Shown here piece after piece: positions 44,570-53,996 of a stretch of 64,000 nucleotides of DNA. The position numbers and the translations under genes were made by a program. Source of the stretch: Cherax quadricarinatus. Lineage: Eukaryota; Arthropoda; Malacostraca; Decapoda; Parastacidae. Positions within the stretch are counted from its first letter, which is position 1. Every line of letters starts with the position of its first letter. The notes under the pieces were generated by a model. It was not told the origin of the DNA, did no database searches, and saw only the letters and a list, made by a program, of their open reading frames with translations. The stretch covers positions 30,185,619 through 30,249,618 of the forward strand of contig NC_091340.1 in NCBI RefSeq assembly GCF_038502225.1, written 5' to 3'.

Positions 44570-47524
44570 ATGATTACAAGCATTGATCCAGATACCAACC
44601 TCTTATTTAATGACTTAAATGAATCAAACAGTTACTGTAATTACTACACTGCAGAACAATCAAAGGCACTTCTCAGTGCCAACAACAACATAACTATCTT
44701 TAACTACAATATCAGATCTTTAAGCAAGCATTACGATGACCTCATAGCATTACTAAATTCCTTACATGCCAATATGTCCATCATTACACTAACTGAAACC
44801 TGGCTAAAGCCTGATACTACAGATGTCTATACCATTCCTGGTTACACAGCCATACACAACTGTAGGCCAGACCAACAAGGGGGTGGCACAGCCATATACT
44901 ACTCAGACCAACTAGAATGTATCACTAATACTTGCACAAGAGATGAACATGGGGAATATATAATAGCCAAATTCAAATCCAAATACCTACGAAAACCTCT
45001 CACATTGATAAACATCTACAGAGTTCCACAGTCAAACATTAGCCAATTTAGTCAAAACCTAGGAAGTATGATAACTGATGCACGCATGAACAAAGATCAC
45101 TTACTACTCTCAGGTGACTTCAATATAAATCTCCTGCAAGACCAGGACCCACACGTTACTGAATTCACAAACACAATGAGTAACTGTATGTTGCTACCAA
45201 CAGTAACAAAACCTACAAGAGTTACAGAGACTAGTGTTTCCCTACTTGACCACATCTGGACCAACACCATATCCCCTTTAAAATCAGGCATAATTACAGA
45301 TAATACCACAGACCACTACCCTACTTTCCTCATAACAACTCTTGGTAAATTACCCCAAGACACTACTAAAGTCACCTTCAGACTTCACAATGAGGCAGCC
45401 ATTAATAACTTCACAACAGCATTAGCAAACATTGATTGGCACACTGAGCTAGAAATCAATACAGATATTGACGAATGTATTAATAATTTTCTAAAAAAGA
45501 CTCAATACCTCTATAACAAGCACTGCCCTAAAAAAACTAAGCAGATGACAGCTAAGAGACTGAACAGTCCCTGGCTAACACCCAGCATTCTCAAATCCAT
45601 AAATACAAAACACCAATATGAAAAACAGTACAGAATGGGTCACATAACCAGAGACCAAACAAAACGTTACTCGTCAATCCTAACCAGCCTGATAAGAAGG
45701 GCAAAAAAATTGTATTATGAGAACAGATTATCCAACTTACGAGGTGATATAAAAAAGACCTGGAAAACCCTATCAGAAATTCTGGGAACAAAAAAGATAT
45801 CACGAAATAGCGAAATAAAATTAGCAAAATCAGATGAACCCCAACTCCCACCAACAGAAACAGCAAACAGACTCAATGATTTCTTCTCCACTATAGGACA
45901 AAACCTTGCCAATAAAATCCCAAGCTCAGATACCCCACCAAATGACTACCTCACCGGCAACTACCCGAACACACTGTTCCTAGCTCCGACTAACCCATAC
46001 GAAGTCTCCCTTATTATCAACGCACTAAAAAACAAGGCAGGAGATTTAAATACCTTACCACCCTTTATATACAAAAAAGTGTCACAAGTGCTATCACCAA
46101 TCATTGCAACACTCTTTAACAAATCCATTGAATCCTCCACCTTCCCTACAGTACTCAAAATAGCAAGGGTCACCCCGATCCACAAAGGAGGAGACCAAAC
46201 AGAGTTGAATAACTATAGGCCAATATCCAACTTACACCCTCTCTCAAAAATCTTCGAAAAATTAATTCATAAACGAATCTACTCCTACCTTATCTCCCAA
46301 AACATACTCAACCCCTGCCAATTTGGATTCAGGCCTAATAAAAATACTAATGATGCTATTATACACATGCTAGAACATATATACACTGCAATAGAGAAAA
46401 AAGAAGTCCCACTGGGGATCTTCATTGACTTACGTAAAGCTTTTGATACAGTTGACCATGACTTGCTCCACGTAAAATTATCACACTATGGTATAAGAGG
46501 GCACTCCCTCAACTACCTCAAGTCATACCTCAGCAACAGAAGCCAATATGTGTACGCAAATGGGGCAAACTCTTCTGCACAACCAATTACAGTTGGTGTC
46601 CCACAGGGAAGTGTCCTTGGCCCTCTTCTCTTTCTCCTATACATAAATGACCTACCAAATGCTTCTCAATTACTCAGACCCACACTATTTGCTGATGACA
46701 CAACATACGTCTTCTCCCACCCGAGCCCAGTCACGCTAGCCAATACTGTAAATACCGAATTACAGAAAATATCTACCTGGATGAGTACTAACAAACTTAC
46801 ACTAAACATTGACAAAACCTACTTCATTCAGTTTGGTAACAGAGCTACAGATGTCCCTCTTAACATAATGATAAACGGATCACCTATCACAAAGCTAACA
46901 GAGGGAAAATTCTTAGGAATCCACCTTGATAATAGACTCAAATTTCATACACATATACAACAAATTTCTAAGAAAATTTCCAAGACTGTAGGCATACTAT
47001 CGAAGATACGGTACTATGCTCCACAGTCAGCCCTCCTGGCCCTATATCACTCTCTTATTTACCCCTATCTCACCTATGGAATTTGTGCATGGGGCTCAAC
47101 AACAAGTAACCATCTCAGACCACTAATTACCCAACAAAAGGCTGCAGTTAGAATGATAACAAATTCTCACTACAGGCAGCACACTCCACCAATATTCAAT
47201 ACACTCAACCTACTCACCATACAAAACATCCATACTTATTACTGCACCTATTACATACATAGAACACTCAACTCTGATATTAACCCTCCCCTCAAACATC
47301 TCCTTGCCAACCTCAACAGAACACATGACCATAACACAAGGCACAGATCACTCTTTGATATTCCTCGTGTCCATCTCACGCTATGCAAAAACTCAATGCA
47401 CATAAAAGGCCCTAAAATCTGGAATTCATTACCTGTAAATATAAAAGAAACACTACCTGTTTATAAATTCAAGTCTCTTCTCAAAGATCACTTACTCACC
47501 CAAAACCAAATAAATACTGAATAA
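44570..47524 (+). CDS. LINE-B ORF2: APE endonuclease / reverse transcriptase, intact
   Basis: 984 residues from ATG 44570 to the TAA at 47522. The APE endonuclease spans about residues 40-270: FNYNIRSLSKHYDD, TETW at 75-78, LLLSGDFNINLL near 182, and TDHYPTFL with the catalytic His near 250. The RT spans about 480-760: RVTPIHKGGD, YRPISNL, motif A FIDLRKAFDTVDH near 618, motif B VGVPQGSVLGPLLFL, motif C FADDTTY near 706, and FLGIHLDNRLKF. A C-terminal domain ends GPKIWNSLPVNIKETLPVYK. All catalytic motifs are present and there is no internal stop, so this protein could be active. Jockey/CR1 superfamily by architecture. Copy 2 (26.7 kb) is a close but broken relative, suggesting recent activity. 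Confidence 0.9.
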   Translation: MITSIDPDTNLLFNDLNESNSYCNYYTAEQSKALLSANNNITIFNYNIRSLSKHYDDLIALLNSLHANMSIITLTETWLKPDTTDVYTIPGYTAIHNCRPDQQGGGTAIYYSDQLECITNTCTRDEHGEYIIAKFKSKYLRKPLTLINIYRVPQSNISQFSQNLGSMITDARMNKDHLLLSGDFNINLLQDQDPHVTEFTNTMSNCMLLPTVTKPTRVTETSVSLLDHIWTNTISPLKSGIITDNTTDHYPTFLITTLGKLPQDTTKVTFRLHNEAAINNFTTALANIDWHTELEINTDIDECINNFLKKTQYLYNKHCPKKTKQMTAKRLNSPWLTPSILKSINTKHQYEKQYRMGHITRDQTKRYSSILTSLIRRAKKLYYENRLSNLRGDIKKTWKTLSEILGTKKISRNSEIKLAKSDEPQLPPTETANRLNDFFSTIGQNLANKIPSSDTPPNDYLTGNYPNTLFLAPTNPYEVSLIINALKNKAGDLNTLPPFIYKKVSQVLSPIIATLFNKSIESSTFPTVLKIARVTPIHKGGDQTELNNYRPISNLHPLSKIFEKLIHKRIYSYLISQNILNPCQFGFRPNKNTNDAIIHMLEHIYTAIEKKEVPLGIFIDLRKAFDTVDHDLLHVKLSHYGIRGHSLNYLKSYLSNRSQYVYANGANSSAQPITVGVPQGSVLGPLLFLLYINDLPNASQLLRPTLFADDTTYVFSHPSPVTLANTVNTELQKISTWMSTNKLTLNIDKTYFIQFGNRATDVPLNIMINGSPITKLTEGKFLGIHLDNRLKFHTHIQQISKKISKTVGILSKIRYYAPQSALLALYHSLIYPYLTYGICAWGSTTSNHLRPLITQQKAAVRMITNSHYRQHTPPIFNTLNLLTIQNIHTYYCTYYIHRTLNSDINPPLKHLLANLNRTHDHNTRHRSLFDIPRVHLTLCKNSMHIKGPKIWNSLPVNIKETLPVYKFKSLLKDHLLTQNQINTE

Positions 47525-47901
47525 CTGAACCTTATAAATTGTATATCTTAAATGTTTCTCACAATTATATCACATAAATGTTAAACCTAAAACCCAATCT
47601 AACTTTATTATTTATTAAATTCACTACCTAACAGAATACTCCATTCTACTGAATTTACAACAATGCATGCAACCATATGACCTGTCTTTGTAATACTCAC
47701 TTGTGCCTTATAGTAATCAGTTTACATTAATGTTTTTCACTGATTTCATCATTGCTTAGTTAATCTTAAGTTAATTTTAAGCCAGCCCGTAATGCTATGC
47801 ATAGTATAAGTGGCTTTGGCATGCTGCTCTTATCTGTATTTTTTTTTTTGTACCTCTGTAAGTGTGCTCAAATTATAAATAAATAAATAAATAAAAATAA
47901 A
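47525..47901 (+). other. LINE-B 3' UTR and tail
   Basis: AT-rich, about 375 bp, ending in AAATAAATAAATAAATAA. The short A-rich repeat tail is typical of the 3' end of such LINEs. Confidence 0.8.
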
Positions 47902-47956
47902 ACATGTCGGTTCTCTGAACCATTCATCTACAAATCTGTCAGACACTGCAACTTCT
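47902..47956 (+). mobile_element. Displaced 3' tail of the family B hammerhead foldback
   Basis: AACATGTCGG, the hairpin GGTTCTCTGAACC (47909-47921), ATTCATCTACAAATCTGTCA and CACTGCAAC: the exact continuation missing from the right arm at 42957, running into the start of another unit. It then meets LINE-A copy 3. Confidence 0.75.
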
Positions 47957-49386
47957 TGGGATCTTAAGAAGCAAGATCACCACCCATCTAGAAACCCATC
48001 AGTTACACAACCCAGGGCAACATGGGTTTAGAACAGGTCGCTCCTGTCTGTCTCAACTATTGGATCACTGCGACAAGGTCCTAGATGCACTAGAAGACAA
48101 AAAGAATGCAGATGTAATATATACAGACTTTGCAAAAGCCTTCGACAAGTGTGACCATGGCATAATAGCACACAAAATGCGTGCTAAAGGAATAACAGGA
48201 AAAGTCGGTCGATGGATCTATAATTTCCTCACTAACAGAACACAGAGAGTAGTCGTCAACAGAGTAAAGTCCGAGGCAGCTACGGTGAAAAGCTCTGTTC
48301 CACAAGGCACAGTACTCGCTCCCATCTTGTTCCTCATCCTCATATCAGACATAGACAAGGATGTCAGCCACAGCACCGTGTCTTCCTTTGCAGATGACAC
48401 CCGAATCTGCATGACAGTGTCTTCCATTGCAGACACTGCAAGGCTCCAGGCGGACATCAACCAAATCTTTCAGTGGGCTGCAGAAAACAATATGAAGTTC
48501 AACGATGAGAAATTTCAATTACTCAGATATGGTAAACACGAGGAAATTAAATCTTCATCAGAGTACAAAACAAATTCTGGCCACAAAATAGAGCGAAACA
48601 CCAACGTCAAAGACCTGGGAGTGATCATGTCGGAGGATCTCACCTTCAAGGACCATAACATTGTATCAATCGCATCTGCTAGAAAAATGACAGGATGGAT
48701 AATGAGAACCTTCAAAACCAAGGAGGCCAAGTCCATGATGACACTCTTCAGGTCACTTGTTCTATCTAGGCTGGAATATTGCTGCACACTAACAGCACCT
48801 TTCAAGGCAGGTGAAATTGCTGACCTAGAAAATGTACAGAGAACCTTCACGGCGCGCATAACGGAGATAAAACACCTCAATTACTGGGAGCGCTTGAGGT
48901 TCCTAAACCTGTATTCCCTGGAACGCAGGAGGGAGAGATACATGATTATATACACCTGGAAATCCTAGAGGGACTAGTACCGAACTTGCACACGAAAATC
49001 ACTCACTACGAAAGCAAAAGACTTGGCAGACGATGCAACATCCCCCCAATGAAAAGCAGGGGTGTCACTAGCACGTTAAGAGACCATACAATAAGTGTCA
49101 GGGGCCCGAGACTGTTCAACTGCCTCCCAGCATACATAAGGGGGATTACCAACAGACCCCTGGCAGTCTTCAAGCTGGCACTGGACAAGCACCTAAAGTC
49201 GGGTCCTGACCAGCTGGGCTGTGGCTCGTACGTTGGTTTGCGTGCAGCCAGCAGTAACAGCCTGGTTTGCGTGCAGCCAGCAGTAACAGCCTGGTTGATC
49301 AGGCTCTGACCCACCAGGAGGCCTTGTCACAGACCGGGCCGCGGGAGCGTTGACCCCCGGAACTCTCTCCAGGTAAACTCCAGGTA
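47957..49386 (+). mobile_element. LINE-A copy 3, 5'-truncated (RT and 3' UTR)
   Basis: Starts inside the RT and ends with the family 3' end CAGGTAAACTCCAGGTA. A short direct duplication of TTTGCGTGCAGCCAGCAGTA occurs in the 3' UTR (49237 and 49266). Its 3' end abuts the truncated end of the BEL gag on the opposite strand. Confidence 0.85.
47963..49330 (+). pseudogene. LINE-A copy 3 reverse transcriptase
   Basis: Open from the truncated 5' end (ILRSKITTHLETHQLHN) to 48968. Motif A is TDFAKAFDKCDH, motif B SVPQGTVLAPILFL and motif C SFADDTRI, so the RT core is intact and the best of the three copies. A 1-nt deletion near 48960 shifts the last part, which continues at 48986 (HTKITHYESKRLGRR, RGPRLFNCLPAYIRG). 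The endonuclease and ORF1 are missing, so the copy is dead on arrival, but it reveals the family consensus at the catalytic site. Confidence 0.85.
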
Positions 49387-49972
49387 TACACCTATACTCA
49401 AATGAGAAACGAGATCTCCCAACCCCTTAACAATTTGTTTTATCGTGAACCTATTCGTCCGATATTTTAAGTGTAACTCATGCACTGTAGTGCTAGCCAG
49501 TTTCCTCTGAATCACCTGGCTAAGGACCCATTCTGAATCATCCTCATCATGCAAATCTCTGAAACTGTTTGTGAAGCTCATAATTTCAATACGGAACTTC
49601 TCTAGGCTTTGACGGTCATGTCGGCAAGCCTCTAGATCCAACAACCGATAAAGTATGGCCACTTTTATCTCTTCAGTGTTGCCAAACATGTCTTCTAATT
49701 GGTCTTTGGCATGTTGGTAATTAGTGTCAGTAATCTGGTAGTGCCGGACCAAGTCTAAGGCTTTACCCTTGAGCTGTGACCGCAAATACTGCAACTTGAC
49801 GGCATCTGACAAATCGTTCCTGTCATCTATCTGGGCTTTAAACTGATCCCAGAAAGCAATGTACTCAGTTAGGGTTCCGTCAAATGTCGGTAAATTCAAC
49901 TGGGGCAACCTGGGCAACATATTGACAGGTATTAAATTAGACACATGTGTAACTCCTGGGTATCTTTATTGA

Positions 49973-50007
49973 GGAAACGTTTCGCCGCACAGTGGCTTCA
50001 TCAGCCC
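49973..50007 (-). ncRNA. Hammerhead-like motif, family B, left arm
   Basis: Minus strand: GGG, CTGATGAA, stem II GCCAC/GCGGC with one A-C mismatch, GAA, ACGT, T, TCC. Confidence 0.6.
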
Positions 50008-50177
50008 ATACATAGGAGAAACTTGAAGAACAGAAGGAGAATGAGGTAATCAGTCCCCCAACCTTGAGTCGATGTGGTCAGTCCATCAATCTTGATTGAT
50101 GGACTGACCACATCGACTCAAGGTTGAGGGACTGATTACCTCATTCTCCTTCTGTTCTTCAAGTTTCTCCTATGTAT

Positions 50178-50212
50178 GGGCTGATGAAGCCACTGTGCGG
50201 CGAAACGTTTCC
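50178..50212 (+). ncRNA. Hammerhead-like motif, family B, right arm
   Basis: Same sequence as the left arm, including the A-C mismatch in stem II. The two arms therefore share a mutation and were either copied from one template or homogenised. Confidence 0.6.
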
Positions 50213-50684
50213 TCAATAAAGATACCCAAGAGTTACACATGTGTCTAATTTAACATGTCGGTTCTTTGAACCATTCATCTACAATATTGACAGGTGTGTG
50301 GCTGTTTGGGGTACCTGCAGTGTTCGACACCACACTAGGAATACTAGCCTTTAATGTACTTAACTTATCTTTGTACGTATTCATCTCCTGATGACAATCT
50401 ACGTCATCCTTAGTGAATTCGTCCAGAGCCTGCTGAAGACTACCCTGGGATTCATTATCCTCAATAGCCTGTAGCTCATATGCTGAGAATGCTTGTTCAT
50501 AGGCTTCCCATTTTTCCCCCAAACGCTTCAAGCAGTCTTGCAAATCATCGCAGTCTACGTTACTGCGTTGGCAAGAAGCCTTGCATCTGTTACGCGTTCT
50601 GTTCAGATGCCCTTTGTATGCCGCCACTGATCTTTTTAATTTTGTTAACACTGAACCAGACACTCCTGAACTCCCATCTGCCAT

Positions 50685-53573
50685 TGTCGAAGTTTAATGA
50701 GGAGTGTGACACTAATTGCACTTTACCCAGTCCACCCCACAGCACGTCAAGGTGTTAGGTAAGAATGAACGAGTCTCAAGGCTTCTCAACAAGCTTAACA
50801 ATTCCCTTTGTTATATTGACTCTACTCTGACTTAAAATGTACACTGTTAGCTCTCAAATCCCAATCAAATGTGTATCGATGTGAAAGCTTAACCTAGCAA
50901 TTTCCTGTACAATGCCAGCAAATAATTACAGGACTTAACCTAGTCTCAGATACAATTCACAAATCCCACATTAACATGAATCAAAGACAATGAAAATCAC
51001 ACAATAAAAAGTGCACTATACAAATTAAAATCCCGTGGTTAACACAAATAAATTCAACAATTCAACTTGTGAAACAGTTAATGAATAATGTGTGTAAATA
51101 GCTTGGCATAACTGCCCAGTTTACTCAGTCTAGCGTGGATGGTTGGATAAGGTAAATCCTAACCTAGCTAGTGTGCTATAGCTTAAACCTGGCTTTATAA
51201 CTCCCTGTAAATAATAACTAGGTTAAATCTGTCCCAGCTACTATAACTGTTGTAAATATTGCACAAGCCTAGCCTAACTATGGCTACCTTGCAGATCCAC
51301 TGTAAGTAATTAACACACAAGTCTCCTACTCTGGATTACTTGTAATCACTGTAAATAATTAAATTCACAAGCTTCTCTAGCCTACCTGGCCTGCCTGTAA
51401 ATTACTGCAAATAACTTCTGTGTATAGTCAGCTTGGCCTAGCCTCTGTGTAACTCTGGGCCTAGGTGTGCTAACTTAACCTAACTCTGTTAAACTGGGTC
51501 CTAACTGTGGCCTAGCTATGTTAATTTTAACCTAGCTATTCCACATCACGGTTTTCGAAGGACCACTTTGTGAAAATTTGTGTGGACTGCCTCAAAGTGA
51601 GTCGCCTACCCTGGCAAGCTCTGTTGACACCGAGCTCTGAGGTCGGTACCTCAGCCTCACAAGTGGCTTATAGGACAGATTTTCACAAATGATTGATGTT
51701 GCAAGAAACTCGCCTGCATGCACGTATAAAGGACTAACTTACTTGGTGTTGCAGCATATATCATGATCTTCAACCTCCCTAAGCTTAGTCCCTTTGGACT
51801 TCCCCTCAGAAACCACGTGCAACCGGGAGCCTTAATTCCTGCAATATTCAATCGTTATTAGTGACCTGCCTGCACCTCAGAAATTCCTATATCCAAGGGG
51901 GTGTGTATCCCCTAGTATAACTATGCAGACACGGACACTAGCTTCTAGACTGAGAAAAGACGCTGGTACATACTGGACATTCACTGCCAGCTACACACAG
52001 GCCTACAGATCAACTGATTCACAAATTTCCCCAGACACTGGCCAGAAATCCTACGGAAAAGGTGGAGGTCTTGTCTTACTGTATGGGCCTGACGGAGGAG
52101 GTCATCTACGGTACATGGTACATCGAGGTGCCTCTACCAGATTTCCCCAGGTCTCATATGTGAAGACACGTTGGGGGCGCCGTCTGCTGATCACGGCACG
52201 TCTTGTCCAGGTGGTATATGGTCATAGAAGGACGCTATTGTGTCTTTGAGAACCGCACCTCGTAGTTCAAACTAGGGCTGCCAGTTCTCCCTAGCTAACT
52301 TAACCTAGTGTTTGCCTACATTATCGGCCTATTACTACCTATGTTAAGGTCTTAGGTCTACATTATTATTATCTACAGTTGCCTCAATAATCCTAATATT
52401 AGTGTACTAACAGTAAACTAACTACTTCTTCCCTGAAGGGTAAATCTATAAATTAAATAGTACCTTCCATCTATATTCGACAATCCGGGAGAGAACGCTT
52501 TTGTTTGGGTGGGTTTAAGGGTCACCCAGCTCAGCCGTTCCGTAACGGCCATGCTGAGACCCCCTTTGTACGCCATATCTGTCCTGTGGAACTTTAGGGA
52601 CCAAATAAATTTCCACAGGTAAATTGTGCACAAAATATCAGGTATTAATAACTCCCTAAAAATCAACAAGATGGCACAGAAAGGTAAATTATTCAAATAG
52701 TATTAATTAATAATAACACCCTAAAAACCAGCAATATTGCAAACAAAGTTAAATTATTATTTTAGTGAGTGCTATAGTGAATGCTTCCTCTAACCAGCCC
52801 AGTAAAGAAGGGTTATTGATTTTCCAGGTTGCAAAGTTGAATTACCACATAAAATTTAATAATTCTCCCATATACAGGCCACCATGTTATGCAGAAAGGT
52901 GGGATACCTGGGAGCTAGAGCCTTGTCTAAGAGCAAAGGTAAAAGTTACACACATCTCAAGCATGAACAGGCTATCCCAGCCAAAACAGAAAGCGCTAAA
53001 CCAGTATTTGTTACTTCAATGGGTTGGTTAACAGAGGGTTAGGCAAAAATCCTAGTTAGGAAAATATATCTATTTATTCAACATAACACTATATACACAC
53101 TCTAGAAACACCTTCATCCTAAAAGCCCAAATGATGGTACACAAGAAACAGCTGGTTGGCAGTCCAATAACCATAGCACTCGGCCTAGTCATCGCCAGGC
53201 CCACTCTACCCCAATACCAACCCAATGTCTTTATTTCTTGACTCATCTCACCGCACCCTGACCATGTCAGAGCCCAGGTGGGCATACAGGTAAGCCATAG
53301 AAGAGCCTATGGCTTGGGTTAGCTAAACAAGAGTACACAAGTACAAACTTAGCTTAAATACACAGCATCTCCGACGCCAGCCTCCACACCATGCTGACTC
53401 CACGTCAATGCCCCAAGCCACGCTTACCCCGCGTACTCAAACATAGTTGGAAAATAAATCCCCAGCAGGATTTCTTTATAATTATAGTTTAACCTACTTT
53501 ACAGTACCCCCAAAAGCACATTATGAATTAAAAAATTATGCTTTACAATTATAACATTCATACTATTATGACA
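50685..53573. other. No gene recognised; probable 5' leader/LTR of the minus-strand BEL element plus unassigned sequence
   Basis: By position 50685 onwards should hold the leader and LTR of the gag-bearing element, but I cannot fix LTR ends or a primer-binding site. Between 50880 and 51540 phrases like AACCTAGC and TGTAAATAATTAA recur in diverged form, an old degenerate repeat. Open frames at 51923-52249, 52418-52696 and 53070-53285 have no recognisable motif. Confidence 0.4.
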
Positions 53574-53578
53574 CCCTT

Positions 53579-53990
53579 TGTGGAAAATAATTTCCCAATA
53601 TTATGCTGTGTAAATAAACCTTATTAAAAGTGTATTTTTAAAAGAAGTATGTTATCGAAAATGGGAAACCCTGCGCCTGTGCAGAGGACTTGCCATTGTT
53701 GTTTGAATGGAGTAACAGACGTTAGTTAATAATGTGAAGAATTTTCGTGCTCTAGAGGTAAAATTGGGTTGACACCTCTCAAATAGGAGGCGAAATTGTT
53801 GGATGTGCATTCCTGCATAACTTGAGATATCAGGCGACTGGACAAGACAGCTCAGATAAGTCTGTTATGTTCAACTCTGACCAGTGTTATTTCATGTATA
53901 GACAGTGAGGTTTTCTGAGTATGGTACACCTTAATCTCAAGTCAAATTGGTGAGTGATATTAATATATTCTCCTTCTGTTATGTGTATGG
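53579..53990 (+). repeat. 5' LTR, truncated
   Basis: About 410 bp matching the first part of the 3' LTR, with a few substitutions and a small deletion near 53856 (the CCAGGAACCT segment of the 3' copy is missing). Confidence 0.8.
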
Positions 53991-53996
53991 AGTGCC

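Larger units (their letters stand above)
42958..47901 (+). mobile_element. LINE-B copy 1 (non-LTR retrotransposon, 5'-truncated within ORF1)
   Basis: ORF1 remainder, an 860-bp inter-ORF spacer, an intact ORF2, and a 3' UTR ending in an (AAATA)n tail (47875-47901). It lies inside a family B foldback. Because the 5' end starts inside ORF1, the element itself cannot make a full ORF1 product. Confidence 0.85.
49919..50295. mobile_element. Hammerhead foldback, family B, with 12-bp target duplication
   Basis: Insert 49931-50283 (353 bp) flanked by ATATTGACAGGT on both sides (49919-49930, 50284-50295). The arms are about 160 bp each and nearly identical, meeting at CCATCAATC/GATTGATGG (around 50094). 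Only the right arm keeps the 3' hairpin GGTTCTTTGAACC (50260-50272) and its CATTCATCTACA tail. Confidence 0.85.
49390..50684 (-). pseudogene. BEL/Pao LTR-retrotransposon gag, split by a hammerhead foldback
   Basis: ATG at 50684. The N-terminal part (KLKRSVAAYKGHLNRTRNRC, then acidic helices) runs to the foldback at 50284. Beyond it the frame resumes with LPRLPQLNLPTFDGTLTEYI, then FWDQFKAQI and YLRSQLKGKALDLVRHYQIT. That is the DUF1759-type gag domain of BEL/Pao elements. It continues to about 49390, where LINE-A copy 3 cuts it off before any zinc knuckle or protease. The insertion carries a 12-bp target duplication. Apart from it the frame has no stops, so the insertion inactivated a still-open gag. 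Confidence 0.8.

Noticed and set aside
17778..50295. Foldbacks as classical MITEs (DNA transposons)
   Set aside because: Target duplications vary from 11 to 13 bp, ends are asymmetric (one arm longer), and arms carry ribozymes with polarity; all fit retroelement units better, though not proven.
51923..52249. 108-aa open frame
   Set aside because: No motif and probably within LTR/leader sequence; not supportable as a gene.
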